A DNA stretch of 64,000 nucleotides from Polynucleobacter sp. (GCA_021737945.1 JAIPCX010000005.1:1-64000); one strand, 5' to 3'. Positions 18,767 to 28,738 are shown, numbered from the stretch's first letter. The notes: generated by a model from the letters alone, not told the origin. Numbers and translations: made by a program.

Positions 18767-19824
18767 CGCGCAAGACTTTCAAATTGCACACGTGGATCGG
18801 CCCACACGTAGCATAAATCTCCCAACAATTTCAAAACGAGCCCTATCAACGTAAACAAATACAGCGTGCCTAGTACGACGGGGTAATCACGTCGCACCAC
18901 CGACTCATACGACAACAGACCTAAACCATCGAGAGAAAACAAGGTCTCTATCAATAAACTACCGGCAAAAAAAGCGCCGATGAATGCAGCAGGAAATCCT
19001 GTCACCAGCGGTATCAAGGCATTGCGAAACACATGCTTATAAAGCACAGTGCGTTCAGACAATCCTTTAGCGCGCGCTGTCAGCACGTACTGTTTGCGTA
19101 TCTCTTCAAGAAAAGTGTTTTTAGTCAGCATCGTCATAACGGCAAATGAGCCTGCGACCGATGCGGTGACTGGCAAGGTGATGTGCCACAGGTAGTCGAT
19201 AGTTTTACCAGACCAAGAAAGCGACTCCCAATCGTCTGAGGTCAGCCCACGCAAAGGGAACCACTGAACAAAACTGCTACCTGCAAAAACCACCAATAAA
19301 AAAACGCCCAGCACAAAACCTGGAATCGAATAGCCGATCAACACCAACATACTGGTGAGACTATCAAATCGACTTCCTGCTCTCACCGCTTTGGCGACAC
19401 CGAGCGGTATCGAAATAAAGTAGGTCAGAAAAAAAGTCCACAGTCCTATCGTGATTGACACCGGCAATTTAGATTTCACTAATTCCCACACATCCTTGTG
19501 GTGATAAAAACTCTGACCCAAATCAAATTTAGCGAAGCCCTGAAGCATTAACCAAAAACGTTCAGCGGGCGGCTTATCAAACCCATACAGCGCCTTAATC
19601 TCGGCAACGCGTTCACTATCGACGCCTTGACGACCGCGGTATTCAGAAGCGCCAGCACCAGACGATTCGCCGGCACCGGTTTGTCCTTTTTTAAGTTCAA
19701 TCAATACTTGTTCCACCGGACCACCGGGAACAAATTGAATCACTGCAAAGGTAATGGCGATCACACCCAGCAGCGTGGGAATCATTAACAAAATGCGTTT
19801 AGCTATGTAGGACCAGAGGTTCAT
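18763..19824 (-). CDS. yejB: Peptide ABC transporter permease (YejB type)
   Basis: A 353-residue permease of the DppB/OppB group. The first membrane helix (RILLMIPTLLGVIAITFAVIQFVPGGP) is typical. A charged insert (KKGQTGAGESSGAGASEYRGRQG) at about 43-70 is characteristic of YejB. The EAA-like loop TARAKGLSERTVLYKHVFRNALIPL couples to YejF. It begins 20 bases after yejA and overlaps yejE by 4 bases. Confidence 0.93.
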   Translation of the reverse strand: MNLWSYIAKRILLMIPTLLGVIAITFAVIQFVPGGPVEQVLIELKKGQTGAGESSGAGASEYRGRQGVDSERVAEIKALYGFDKPPAERFWLMLQGFAKFDLGQSFYHHKDVWELVKSKLPVSITIGLWTFFLTYFISIPLGVAKAVRAGSRFDSLTSMLVLIGYSIPGFVLGVFLLVVFAGSSFVQWFPLRGLTSDDWESLSWSGKTIDYLWHITLPVTASVAGSFAVMTMLTKNTFLEEIRKQYVLTARAKGLSERTVLYKHVFRNALIPLVTGFPAAFIGAFFAGSLLIETLFSLDGLGLLSYESVVRRDYPVVLGTLYLFTLIGLVLKLLGDLCYVWADPRVQFESLAR

Positions 19825-19844
19825 GGAATCTCAACTCGGTTTTA

Positions 19845-21647
19845 TTACTGCCTTGGTTTGACTTGCCACCAACTCGAAATAACATACGGATCGGCTTGAT
19901 AATATTTTGGCGCAACGGAAGGAATACCGAAACGATTGCGATACGCCACGCGATGAGTCGCTGAATACCAGTGAGGCACCACGATATATTTATGCAGCAG
20001 CACACGATCTAAGGCGCGCGATGCCGTAACCAGCTGCTCACGTGAATCGGCTTTAACTAATGCTGTCACCAGCTTATCAACCACCGGATCTTTCAATCCC
20101 CAGTAATTACTCGATCCTTTTTCATCAGCCGCTTTGGAACCCAGCATGTCAAACATCTCATTGCCCGGGCTGGTCACATCACCGAAGCGTTGACTGGTCA
20201 TATCAAAATCAAACTCTTCCATCCGCTTCTGCACTAACGCAAAATCTGCCGTACGTTGATTCACGCGTATGCCTAGTTTTTCCAAATTGCGTACATATAC
20301 GGCAATGATGCGTGAGAGTGCGGATTGATCATCCAGAATTTCAAAAGTAAAAATTTCACCACGTGAATTTCGCAAGGCGCCATCTTGATATTCCCATCCT
20401 GCTTGCTTGAGCAAATCACGCGCTTGCAAAAGATTAGCGCGCAATGATGCAGGTGCATTAGTGGTCGGTGGCACGGGTGCAGGCTCAAACACTGCGGGGT
20501 CTAACTGATCGCGCATGGGCTCAAGCAAGGCCAACTCAGCCGGTGATGGTGACGCTTTTGCACCCAACTCAGAATTACTAAAGAATGAATCGATACGCTT
20601 GTACTGACTGTAAAACAATTGACGATTCATCCATTCAAAATCCATCGCCAAGCCTAGAGCACGGCGCACGCGCACGTCTTGAAATTGTGGCCGCCGCAAA
20701 TTCATTACAAAGGCTTGCATGCCCGCACCGTTCGAATGCTTGAGCGTCGCCTTGATAAGTTCACCACGTTCGAATTTCGGGCCCTTGTAAGCACGCGCCC
20801 AATTTTTAGCACGGTACTCCACCACCACATCAAACTCACCCGCCATGAAAGCTTCAAGGCGCGCCACATCATCTTTATAGAAACGATACATGATGCGGCT
20901 AAAATTAAACGCACCTTTGCGTGCGGATATGTCGTTACCCCAGTAACTAGTATTACGCTTAAAAGCAATCGATCGGCCTAAGTCATATTTTTCAATCAAA
21001 TAAGGACCGCTGGATATGGGGGGAGTTAACTGAATTTTGTCAAACGGTGTACCGGCTGCCCATTTGCGTGAGAACACCGGCATTCCACCAACGATTAAGG
21101 GTAATTCGCGATTCGCTGTTTTAAACTCAAATCTGACGGTCAGTTCATCCACAGCAACGCATTGTTTTACATCCGCATAAATCATCTTGAATTGTGGTGC
21201 GCCTTTAGCCATGAGCGTATCGAACGAATGCTTCACATCCTCAGCTAGTACAGCATCACCATTGTTGAAGCGCGCCTTCGGGTTAATCCGAAACGTCATC
21301 GCCATGCGATCCGGTGATAGCGTCATATCCTCCGCCAACAAGCCATACATGGTTGCCACTTCATCTGCAGAATTAATGGCGAGTGATTCAAACATCAAGT
21401 TAGACACACCGGCGGCGGCAACGCCCTTCATAGAAAACGGATTAAATTTATCAAAGCTGGTACGTGAATCTGGATTGGCGAGATAAAGCTCACCGCCCTT
21501 GGGGGCATCCGGATTTAAGTAATCGAAGTGGGTAAATTGCGGCGGGTATTTGGGCGTGTCATACAAAGAAAAAGCATGCGCGGCCCAAACCGAAGCAGAA
21601 AAACTGCTAACTGCGGCAACAATAATGATGGCGAAAATTCTAATCAT
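19845..21647 (-). CDS. yejA: Peptide ABC transporter substrate-binding protein (YejA type)
   Basis: A 600-residue family 5 solute-binding protein that captures peptides in the periplasm for YejBEF. The N-terminal signal peptide is MIRIFAIIIVAAVSSFSASVWA, followed by the YejA hallmark HAFSLYDTPKYPPQFTHFDYLNPDAPKGG. Internal family motifs include MTFRINPKARFNNGDAVLAEDV and RVRRALGLAMDFEWMNRQLFY. The ATG at 21647 is preferred to the one eleven codons earlier because it starts the signal peptide directly. It is the first gene of the yejABEF operon and diverges from fabI. Confidence 0.92.
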   Translation of the reverse strand: MIRIFAIIIVAAVSSFSASVWAAHAFSLYDTPKYPPQFTHFDYLNPDAPKGGELYLANPDSRTSFDKFNPFSMKGVAAAGVSNLMFESLAINSADEVATMYGLLAEDMTLSPDRMAMTFRINPKARFNNGDAVLAEDVKHSFDTLMAKGAPQFKMIYADVKQCVAVDELTVRFEFKTANRELPLIVGGMPVFSRKWAAGTPFDKIQLTPPISSGPYLIEKYDLGRSIAFKRNTSYWGNDISARKGAFNFSRIMYRFYKDDVARLEAFMAGEFDVVVEYRAKNWARAYKGPKFERGELIKATLKHSNGAGMQAFVMNLRRPQFQDVRVRRALGLAMDFEWMNRQLFYSQYKRIDSFFSNSELGAKASPSPAELALLEPMRDQLDPAVFEPAPVPPTTNAPASLRANLLQARDLLKQAGWEYQDGALRNSRGEIFTFEILDDQSALSRIIAVYVRNLEKLGIRVNQRTADFALVQKRMEEFDFDMTSQRFGDVTSPGNEMFDMLGSKAADEKGSSNYWGLKDPVVDKLVTALVKADSREQLVTASRALDRVLLHKYIVVPHWYSATHRVAYRNRFGIPSVAPKYYQADPYVISSWWQVKPRQ

Positions 21648-21727
21648 GGCTCTATCTGCATGCGTAAACCCGTTAAGCATAGCGTTTTTCGCTCGATACC
21701 GCGCATTAATGCTTCATTCGATGGCAT

Positions 21728-21757
21728 TTGCCCTCGACTGGTCATCCGCCCTAAAAT
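21728..21757 (+). promoter_or_regulatory. Candidate promoter for fabI
   Basis: TTGCCC, an 18-bp spacer and TAAAAT lie about 50 bases before the fabI start in the yejA-fabI divergent region. The match is partial, so this is tentative. Confidence 0.35.
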
Positions 21758-21808
21758 GGCGCGTTTGGCTGGCACACGCGCTGGTTTATGGTCTGACAGG
21801 AGTTTGAC

Positions 21809-22597
21809 ATGGCATTCTTGCAAGGTAAAAAAATACTGATTACGGGCGTTCTTTCAAATCGTTCTATTGCTTATGGCATCGCGCAAGCCTGCCATCGTGA
21901 GGGCGCTGAACTGGCTTTCACGTATGTCGGCGAACGATTTAAAGACAGAATCACTGAATTTGCCCGTGATTTCGGCAGCGAATTGATATTTGACTGCGAT
22001 GTCGGCAGCGATGAGCAAATTAACGCGGTCTTTGCCGACCTCGGCAAATCCTGGAGCCAGCTTGATGGCCTGGTTCACGCGATTGGCTTTGCACCACGTG
22101 AAGCGATAGCCGGTGATTTTCTGGACGGCCTCTCGCGAGAGAACTTTCGAATTGCTCACGATATTTCAGCCTACAGCTTCCCCGCACTCGCTAAGGCAGC
22201 TTTGCCTATGCTGTCATCGAAATCAGCCTTGCTAACCTTGTCGTATCTGGGCGCGCTGCGCGCTCTGCCTAACTACAACACCATGGGCCTTGCCAAGGCA
22301 TCGCTCGAAGCTAGCGTGCGCTACTTGGCTGAATCGCTGGGTAAACGTGGCGTACGCGTGAACGGTATCTCGGCTGGCCCGATCAAGACGCTAGCCGCTT
22401 CTGGCATCAAAGACTTTGGCAAAATTTTGAATTTTGTAAAAGAGAATGCACCGCTACGCCGCAACGTCACATTAGAAGATGTAGGTAACGCATCCGCGTT
22501 CTTGCTATCCGATCTGGCAGCAGGTATTACGGGCGAGATCACCTATGTTGATGGTGGATTCTCGCAAGTGGTCGCAGGTATGGGTGGAGAAGAGTAA
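21809..22597 (+). CDS. fabI: Enoyl-[acyl-carrier-protein] reductase (NADH)
   Basis: Reduces enoyl-ACP in the last step of each fatty-acid elongation cycle. The 262-residue short-chain dehydrogenase-fold protein has the FabI-type cofactor loop [20 protein letters not shown]. The active-site Tyr/Lys pair lies in [15 protein letters not shown], where the Y-x6-K spacing is diagnostic of enoyl reductases. The C-terminal [14 protein letters not shown] is also typical. AGGAG (21798-21802) fixes the start. A strong hairpin with a short T-run follows directly. Confidence 0.97.
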   Translation: MAFLQGKKILITGVLSNRSIAYGIAQACHREGAELAFTYVGERFKDRITEFARDFGSELIFDCDVGSDEQINAVFADLGKSWSQLDGLVHAIGFAPREAIAGDFLDGLSRENFRIAHDISAYSFPALAKAALPMLSSKSALLTLSYLGALRALPNYNTMGLAKASLEASVRYLAESLGKRGVRVNGISAGPIKTLAASGIKDFGKILNFVKENAPLRRNVTLEDVGNASAFLLSDLAAGITGEITYVDGGFSQVVAGMGGEE

Positions 22598-22625
22598 GAG
22601 GCTGGGGCAATGCCCCACCTCTTTT
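22596..22625 (+). terminator. Intrinsic terminator after fabI
   Basis: AAGAGG-CT-GGGGC-AAT-GCCCC-AC-CTCTTTT forms a long stem beginning at the fabI stop codon and ending in four T. Confidence 0.8.
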
Positions 22626-22638
22626 AGTAAAACTACTG

Positions 22639-22876
22639 TACAATTTGCCCGCGCTGCAGCATTTGGCGCTTAGTTGCATCGCAAACCCTTAGCATCAACC
22701 TGAAGCCCCCCGCCTCCTGGTGCCCGTTTTCTGAGCACCGTCCCGGCGCAAAGCTTTTGTGCCGAAACTCTATTCCGTTTCGTTTGTTTCGCTGGTAGGC
22801 GTTGCTTTTGTCATGTCGTTTTCCGTCGTCGGTGCTATCACCGCGTGCGTGTTGACGACCCTCTGAAAGACGCACA
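22639..22876 (+). promoter_or_regulatory. Structured 5' leader of rhlE
   Basis: A candidate -10 TACAAT (22639-22644) precedes about 230 bases with no supported coding region. Two consecutive hairpins are visible: GGTGC/GCACC (22719-22739) and GGCGCAAA-GCT-TTTGTGCC (22745-22763, one G-T pair). They are followed by pyrimidine-rich sequence up to the start codon. Long leaders are known to control other DEAD-box helicase genes, so post-transcriptional control is plausible here. No good -35 is seen. Confidence 0.45.
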
Positions 22877-24274
22877 ATGAATTTTGAATCCCTAGGACTC
22901 CATCCGCTAGTCCTCAAGGCAGTTACTGATGCCGGCTATACCGAAGCCACTGCAGTGCAACAACAAGCCCTGCCTGCTGCCATCGCTGGTCGCGATTTGC
23001 TGGTCTCGTCGCAAACAGGCTCGGGCAAAACCGCCGCCTTTATGCTGCCTGCATTACACAAATTTGCCAGCGCGCCAGTAGCCGCCGCGCCAGCTAAAAC
23101 TCCGAATCAAGTAGCTCAATCAGCACGTTCACGTGGTAACGAGCGCACGCGCTTTACGCCTGCGACGCCAAAAATGCTGGTGCTGACACCGACGCGTGAA
23201 TTAGCTCTGCAAGTTACTACCGCCACTGACAAATACGGCATTCATATGCGCCGCATTAAAGCGGTGTCTATTTTGGGTGGCATGCCTTATCCAAAACAGA
23301 TGCAACTGCTGTCTCGCAATCCAGAGATTCTGGTCGCAACCCCAGGTCGTCTGATTGACCACATGGAATCCGGCAAGATCGATTTCTCGCAATTAGAAAT
23401 TTTGGTGCTCGATGAAGCCGATCGTATGTTGGACATGGGCTTTGTCGATGACATCGAGCTAATCATCAGCAAGACACCTGAAAGTCGTCAGACCATGCTG
23501 TTCTCAGCAACCTTGGATGGCATGGTGGGTAATATGGCTCGCCGTATCACTAAAGATCCTATGCTGATTCAAATTGCTGGTTCGTCAACCCGTCATGAAA
23601 ATATTCAGCAACGCGTCCATTTTGTAGATGATCTGTCCCATAAAAATCGTCTGCTTGATCACCTCTTGCGTGACACAACGATTGGTCAAGCAGTAGTTTT
23701 TACTGCCACCAAACGTGATGCAGACACTATTGCTGATCGTTTGAATATCGCTGGCTTCGCTGCCGCCGCACTGCATGGCGACATGCATCAAGGTGCACGT
23801 AACCGTACCCTAAACAGTTTGCGCCAAGGCCAGTTGCGTGTTTTAGTCGCTACCGATGTAGCCGCTCGTGGTATCGACGTTCCTGGCATCACTCACGTAT
23901 TCAACTACGATTTGCCAAAATTCCCTGAAGATTATGTGCACCGTATCGGTCGTACAGGTCGTGCTGGCCGTAATGGCATTGCTATTTCTTTGGTCAATCA
24001 TGCAGAGGGCGTGCATGTTAAACGCATTGAGCGTTTTATTAAACAAGTGATCCCTATCGATGTCATCGAAGGTTACGAGCCTAAGAAAAAAGCCAGTGCA
24101 GCTGCACCGAGTCGTCGTCCCGGCTGGCGTCCCGGCGATGGCCGCAATGATTCACGCGGAGGCAAACCTGCTAAGCCGGGTCAACGTACCTTTGCTAAAC
24201 CCGCCGCTCCCCGCAAGGATAGCGCCGGATTTCGCGGTGATCGCAATCAACGCGGCGACACCGGCCGCGGTTAA
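22877..24274 (+). CDS. rhlE: DEAD-box RNA helicase, RhlE type
   Basis: An ATP-dependent RNA helicase for RNA unwinding in ribosome assembly or RNA decay. All core motifs are present in the 465 residues: Q motif region FESLGLHP and TAVQQQALP, Walker A SSQTGSGKT, PTRELALQ, TPGRL, DEAD (VLDEADRMLDMG), SAT, and motif VI HRIGRTGRAGRNG. The helicase core carries a short Ala/Pro-rich insertion at about 65-95. The C-terminal tail (from about 395) is basic, Arg/Gly/Pro-rich and probably binds RNA. It is expressed behind a long structured leader. Confidence 0.93.
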   Translation: MNFESLGLHPLVLKAVTDAGYTEATAVQQQALPAAIAGRDLLVSSQTGSGKTAAFMLPALHKFASAPVAAAPAKTPNQVAQSARSRGNERTRFTPATPKMLVLTPTRELALQVTTATDKYGIHMRRIKAVSILGGMPYPKQMQLLSRNPEILVATPGRLIDHMESGKIDFSQLEILVLDEADRMLDMGFVDDIELIISKTPESRQTMLFSATLDGMVGNMARRITKDPMLIQIAGSSTRHENIQQRVHFVDDLSHKNRLLDHLLRDTTIGQAVVFTATKRDADTIADRLNIAGFAAAALHGDMHQGARNRTLNSLRQGQLRVLVATDVAARGIDVPGITHVFNYDLPKFPEDYVHRIGRTGRAGRNGIAISLVNHAEGVHVKRIERFIKQVIPIDVIEGYEPKKKASAAAPSRRPGWRPGDGRNDSRGGKPAKPGQRTFAKPAAPRKDSAGFRGDRNQRGDTGRG

Positions 24275-24293
24275 TCCCTAGCTCGTCGTCACT

Positions 24294-24317
24294 CACTGGC
24301 TCATGCGGGAGCCAGTG
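24294..24317 (+). terminator. Hairpin after rhlE, possible terminator
   Basis: CACTGGCTC-ATGCGG-GAGCCAGTG is a 9-bp perfect stem about 20 bases after the rhlE stop. Only a weak TCATTTG follows, so termination may be inefficient. Confidence 0.5.
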
Positions 24318-24382
24318 TCATTTGTAAGACGCATTTTCGAATGCGAGATAATTCAATCGTTATTTTCGTAAAGTACCTCATC

Positions 24383-25426
24383 ATGAATGCACCTATTCGA
24401 CTGACTTCTTTTTCACACGGCGGTGGTTGCGGCTGCAAAATCGCACCGGGTGTGTTGTCCAGCATATTGAAGCAAAGCCCCGGCTTTCCCGTACCGTCCC
24501 AACTATTAGTTGGTATAGAGACCTCGGATGATGCAGCGGTATATAAACTGAATGATGAGCAAGCCTTAATCGCCACCACCGATTTTTTCATGCCCATCGT
24601 CGATGATCCGTTTGATTTTGGGCGCATCGCTGCCACCAACGCGATCTCGGATGTGTATGCGATGGGTGGCACGCCCATCATGGCACTCGCCTTAGTCGGT
24701 ATGCCTATCGATAAATTACCAATAGAAACCATAGGGAAAATTCTCGCAGGTGGAGAATCGATCTGCGCTGAAGCGGGTATACCGGTCGCAGGTGGTCACA
24801 CTATTGACTCAGTCGAACCTATCTATGGATTAGTGGTGATGGGGCTGATTCATCCCGATCGCATCAAACGTAACTCGCATGCAAAAGCAGGCGACAAACT
24901 TGTACTAGGTAAACCACTAGGTGTAGGCATACTCTCAGCCGCGTTAAAAAAAGGCGCGCTAAATGCGCAGGGCTACGCTGCGATGATCGCCAGCACCACT
25001 CAACTCAACACACCCGGTAAAGATTTATCTACGGTAGAAGGTGTACACGCCATTACGGATGTGACAGGGTTTGGTTTACTCGGTCATGCACGCGAAATGG
25101 CTTTAGGCGCACATTTATCTGCGCGCATCCATGTATCGTCCGTACCTTATTTACCGAATGTTGAAAAACTAGCCGCTGACGGTTTTATTACCGGCGCCTC
25201 GGGTCGCAACTGGGCTGGCTATAGTAAAGATATACAACTCTCTAGCAGCGTCGACGACATCACCCAAGCCTTGCTATGCGATCCACAAACTTCCGGTGGA
25301 TTATTAGTTGCATGCTCAGAGAGTGCAGTAGAAAAAGTGATGCAAATTTTCCATAGTCATGGATTCGCTCAGGCTGCTGTAATCGGCGACTTGCAGCAAG
25401 GGCCCGCTGGAGTGCAAGTTATCTAA
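24383..25426 (+). CDS. selD: Selenide, water dikinase
   Basis: Makes selenophosphate from selenide and ATP, the selenium donor for selenocysteine and for selenouridine in tRNA. The 347-residue protein has the N-terminal catalytic motif GGGCGCK with Cys16 and Lys19 (a cysteine, not selenocysteine, at the first position). ATP-binding motifs are ETSDDAAVYKL, DFFMPIVDDPFDFGRIAATNAISDVYAMGG, and GGHTIDS. The ATG at 24383 is chosen because upstream in-frame codons do not resemble SelD. No other selenium gene (selA, selB, mnmH) is in the window, so which product it feeds cannot be told here. Confidence 0.95.
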   Translation: MNAPIRLTSFSHGGGCGCKIAPGVLSSILKQSPGFPVPSQLLVGIETSDDAAVYKLNDEQALIATTDFFMPIVDDPFDFGRIAATNAISDVYAMGGTPIMALALVGMPIDKLPIETIGKILAGGESICAEAGIPVAGGHTIDSVEPIYGLVVMGLIHPDRIKRNSHAKAGDKLVLGKPLGVGILSAALKKGALNAQGYAAMIASTTQLNTPGKDLSTVEGVHAITDVTGFGLLGHAREMALGAHLSARIHVSSVPYLPNVEKLAADGFITGASGRNWAGYSKDIQLSSSVDDITQALLCDPQTSGGLLVACSESAVEKVMQIFHSHGFAQAAVIGDLQQGPAGVQVI

Positions 25427-25526
25427 AAGTTTAAGCCACTTTGGATCGCTGTTGGCTGCAGATGGCGTGCGCTCTGCAATCATTCAAAGGGATTGTTACA
25501 CTGCAGGTTACTAACCTCTTTTCATC

Positions 25527-26222
25527 ATGCTTCCCACTAGCGCCTCTCCCCTTTCTCTCACGTGTCATCAACTGACTAAGTCATACGGCCAACGCGCTGT
25601 GTTGTCTAATGTCGAGTTAAGCCTTAAGCCGGGAGAGTATGTTGCCATTATGGGCGAATCGGGCGTCGGTAAATCAACGCTGCTCAATGTTATTGCAGGA
25701 TTAGATACGTTTGATTCAGGTAGTTTACTGATCGATGGCATAGCACTCAATACGCTCGATGACGAACAATCAACCTTACTGCGGCGACAGAAACTAGGTT
25801 TCATCTTTCAAGCATTTCATTTGCTGCCACATTTAAACCTTTTACAAAATGTGGCCCTCCCCTTAGTTCTGAATAAACTTCCTTTAGATCGTGCCAATCA
25901 CATGTTGGCCTGCGTAGGACTCGCTTCGCGCGTGAATGATTTTCCGCGTCAATTATCCGGCGGCGAAATGCAGCGCGTTGCGATTGCTCGCGCGCTGGTG
26001 CATCAACCACGATTACTGCTAGCCGATGAACCCACAGGCAATCTGGATCCCGAGACCGCGGCTGACATATTATCGCTACTTAAAAATGAAATTCGCGCCA
26101 GTGGTGCTTCTGCGATTATCGTGACGCATTCACCTGCTGCTGCAGCCAGCGCTGATCGAGTTTTACAATTGACGCATAAAGGCTTGACCGAAATTCGCTT
26201 CAACCCCACATCCATTTCATGA
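25527..26222 (+). CDS. ABC transporter ATPase, LolD/MacB/AttE type
   Basis: A 231-residue ATPase of the class that pairs with FtsX-like permeases. Motifs in order are Walker A GESGVGKST (about 41-49), Q-loop FIFQAFHLLPHLNLLQNV, signature LSGGEMQR, Walker B LLLADEPTGNLD and H-loop IVTHS. These ATPases usually drive mechanotransmission or lipid/lipoprotein handling rather than classical transport. It is the first of four overlapping genes (ATPase, permease, lipocalin-like protein, ABC exporter), with a 4-base overlap to the permease. Confidence 0.88.
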   Translation: MLPTSASPLSLTCHQLTKSYGQRAVLSNVELSLKPGEYVAIMGESGVGKSTLLNVIAGLDTFDSGSLLIDGIALNTLDDEQSTLLRRQKLGFIFQAFHLLPHLNLLQNVALPLVLNKLPLDRANHMLACVGLASRVNDFPRQLSGGEMQRVAIARALVHQPRLLLADEPTGNLDPETAADILSLLKNEIRASGASAIIVTHSPAAAASADRVLQLTHKGLTEIRFNPTSIS

Positions 26223-28738
26223 GTGTTCACCACACCACGTTCAACCGCATCACTAGCTGGTTACTCGTTGGTGAATGGCGCGCTCATCCAGTACGCGCAT
26301 TGATTGCGCTAATCGCGATCATGTTAGGTGTCGCATTGGGATTTGGCATTCACTTGGTTAATGAGGCGGCGTTCAGTGAATTTTCTGCTGCTACGCGTAG
26401 CTTGTCAGGTAGCGCTGATCTTCAGGTGCGCGGCAGAAATCCTCAGTTTGATGAAACTATCTATGAACAATTAGTAGCGTTACCTGAAGTTGATGTCGCA
26501 GCACCAACGTTAGAGCTTGATCTTTCTGTTCCTGGTCAACGTAGCTCACTCAAGCTGATTGGTATTGATGGTTTTCAGTCGGCTGCTATCTCACCCGATT
26601 TACTGGGTGTCTCAGAAGCAGGTAAGCCTTTTGATACGCTGATGGCTGATACGGTGTTTCTCTCTCCCGCTGCGATGGAATGGCTCAAGCTTAAAACCGG
26701 TGATCAACTCAAACTCATCTCCGGCACGCGCTTAGTCTCACTTCGTGTCGCAGGTTCGCTCTTACGTGCACGCGCAGGACAACGACTTGCGGTGATGGAT
26801 ATCGCTAGCGCGCAATGGCAATTCAACCGTCTTGGTCAATTGTCACGTATTGATCTAAAACTAATCGCAGGTATTGATCGCATTAGTTTCCGTCAGCAGC
26901 TGGAATCACGCTATCCATCACTTGCCTTCACCGAATCAGACGATCAGGATAAGCGTACTTCAACTATGTCGCGTGCTTATCGTGTGAATCTGAATGTACT
27001 TGCGCTAGTCGCTTTATTTACCGGTGCATTTTTAGTTTTCTCTACACAAGCCTTGTCGGTACTGCGACGTCGACCCCAATTTGCATTGCTACGCACGTTA
27101 GGTATGACACGTGCTCAATTAATCGTACAAGTGATTATTGAAGGTGGTCTCTTAGGCGTAACAGGTGCTGTCTTAGGAATAGCTGGCGGTTATGCATTAG
27201 CAGCGGCAGCCTTATCATTGTTTGGTGGTGATTTAGGCGGCGGGTATTTTCCTGGTGTGCGACCCGTGCTTATTTTTGATCCAATCGCTGCTGCTATCTT
27301 TTTTATCGCGGGGTGCGGCGTTGCATTGCTCGGCAGTTTATCGCCAGCCTTAGAAGCGGCGCGTGCTCGTCCAGCTGCAGCGCTTAAAGCGGGTAGCGAA
27401 GATGTAGCTCTCGCACCATTAGCACTGCCCTGGCCGGGTCTGACGGCTATCGTTACCGGAGCCATTTTCACGCAACTGCCACCCGTGCAAGGCTTACCTA
27501 TTTTTGGTTATCTGGCGATTGCACTACTGCTACTTGGAAGTATTGCACTCATGCCGCGCGCCGCCGCTTTACTCTTTAATGTGTTGGCTAAACGCTCCCA
27601 TGGCTTAACAGGCAGTCTCTCGCTCGCACGACTGGCCAATGCTCCGAATCAAGCAGCGATTGCTTTAGGTGGAGTGTTAGCAAGTTTTTCCTTGATGGTG
27701 GCGATGGCGATTATGGTATCGAGCTTCAGAGATTCGGTCGATGATTGGTTACAGCATTTGCTATCGGCTGATATGTATGTGCGCATACAAAATGGTGGTG
27801 AGCAAGCGCGCTTTGGCACTGCGGAACAACAGCAAATCGCTCAACTACCGTCGGTCGCAAAGCTTGAGGCCACACGACATCAACTGATTACACTGGCTCC
27901 TGCACGCCCTGCTGTTGCACTGATTGCTCGTTCTATCGATGTGAATGCGCCGGATCGATCACTGACCATAGTAGGTGAACCTATCAAGGGTTTGCAACGA
28001 CCTGTGTGGGGTTCGGAAGCGATGGTCGATTTGTATGGTTGGGCAGCAGGACAAACCGTTCAACTACCGATCGCTGGTCACATGCAAAGTTTTACTGTCG
28101 CGGGTATCTGGCGTGACTACGCACGACAATCCGGCGCCATCATGATGCGGATTGAAGATTATCGTCAGCTCTCCGGCGACATGAATGTAAATGATCTTGC
28201 ATTGTGGGCGAAGCGCGATAGCTCTCTACCATCTCTGCGCCAGCAACTGGATGCACTTCCTTTTGCCGCCACGCTGGAATATGCTGAGCCAGGTGAAATA
28301 CGCTCAGTGAGTTTGAAAATTTTTGATCGTAGCTTTGCAGTGACTTATGTACTTGAAGGTATTGCGATTGTGATTGGTTTATTTGGTGTCGCTGCCACCT
28401 TCTCAGCACAAACACTATCGCGCGCAAAAGAATTTGGCATGCTGCGCCACATTGGTATTACACGCCGACAGATACTGATGCTGTTAGCGAGCGAAGGAAG
28501 TTTGCTCGCTAGTTTGGCCATACTGGTTGGATTTGTACTGGGTTGGTGCATTAGTTTAATTTTGGTGTTTATTGTGAACCCACAATCATTTCATTGGACG
28601 ATGGAATTACACATACCCAGTACCTTGCTCGCTAGTGTCGCCGCTCTGTTGTTACTCTCTGCCGCTGCGACTGCATTGATTTCTGGTCGCCTAGCTGCAT
28701 CGGGAAGTGCGGTACGTGCAGTAAGAGAGGATTGGTGA
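26219..28738 (+). CDS. FtsX-like ABC permease with two permease domains
   Basis: An 839-residue inner-membrane protein of the YbbP/AttFG type. An N-terminal membrane segment (ALIALIAIMLGVALGFGIHLV) precedes a periplasmic MacB-like domain (about 45-250). The first FtsX domain contains three helices (about 260-390) and LLRTLGMTRAQLIVQVIIEGGLLG. A middle pair of helices follows (about 400-460), then a second periplasmic domain and a second FtsX domain (about 695-830) with MLRHIGITRRQILMLLASEGSLLA. The duplicated arrangement is normal for this family. It overlaps the ATPase gene by 4 bases and the lipocalin gene by 4 bases (GTGA). Confidence 0.87.
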   Translation: MSVHHTTFNRITSWLLVGEWRAHPVRALIALIAIMLGVALGFGIHLVNEAAFSEFSAATRSLSGSADLQVRGRNPQFDETIYEQLVALPEVDVAAPTLELDLSVPGQRSSLKLIGIDGFQSAAISPDLLGVSEAGKPFDTLMADTVFLSPAAMEWLKLKTGDQLKLISGTRLVSLRVAGSLLRARAGQRLAVMDIASAQWQFNRLGQLSRIDLKLIAGIDRISFRQQLESRYPSLAFTESDDQDKRTSTMSRAYRVNLNVLALVALFTGAFLVFSTQALSVLRRRPQFALLRTLGMTRAQLIVQVIIEGGLLGVTGAVLGIAGGYALAAAALSLFGGDLGGGYFPGVRPVLIFDPIAAAIFFIAGCGVALLGSLSPALEAARARPAAALKAGSEDVALAPLALPWPGLTAIVTGAIFTQLPPVQGLPIFGYLAIALLLLGSIALMPRAAALLFNVLAKRSHGLTGSLSLARLANAPNQAAIALGGVLASFSLMVAMAIMVSSFRDSVDDWLQHLLSADMYVRIQNGGEQARFGTAEQQQIAQLPSVAKLEATRHQLITLAPARPAVALIARSIDVNAPDRSLTIVGEPIKGLQRPVWGSEAMVDLYGWAAGQTVQLPIAGHMQSFTVAGIWRDYARQSGAIMMRIEDYRQLSGDMNVNDLALWAKRDSSLPSLRQQLDALPFAATLEYAEPGEIRSVSLKIFDRSFAVTYVLEGIAIVIGLFGVAATFSAQTLSRAKEFGMLRHIGITRRQILMLLASEGSLLASLAILVGFVLGWCISLILVFIVNPQSFHWTMELHIPSTLLASVAALLLLSAAATALISGRLAASGSAVRAVREDW

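Noticed and set aside
22633-22917. 94-codon minus-strand open frame over the rhlE leader
   Set aside because: Low-complexity, basic composition and no ribosome-binding site; it mirrors the structured leader on the plus strand.
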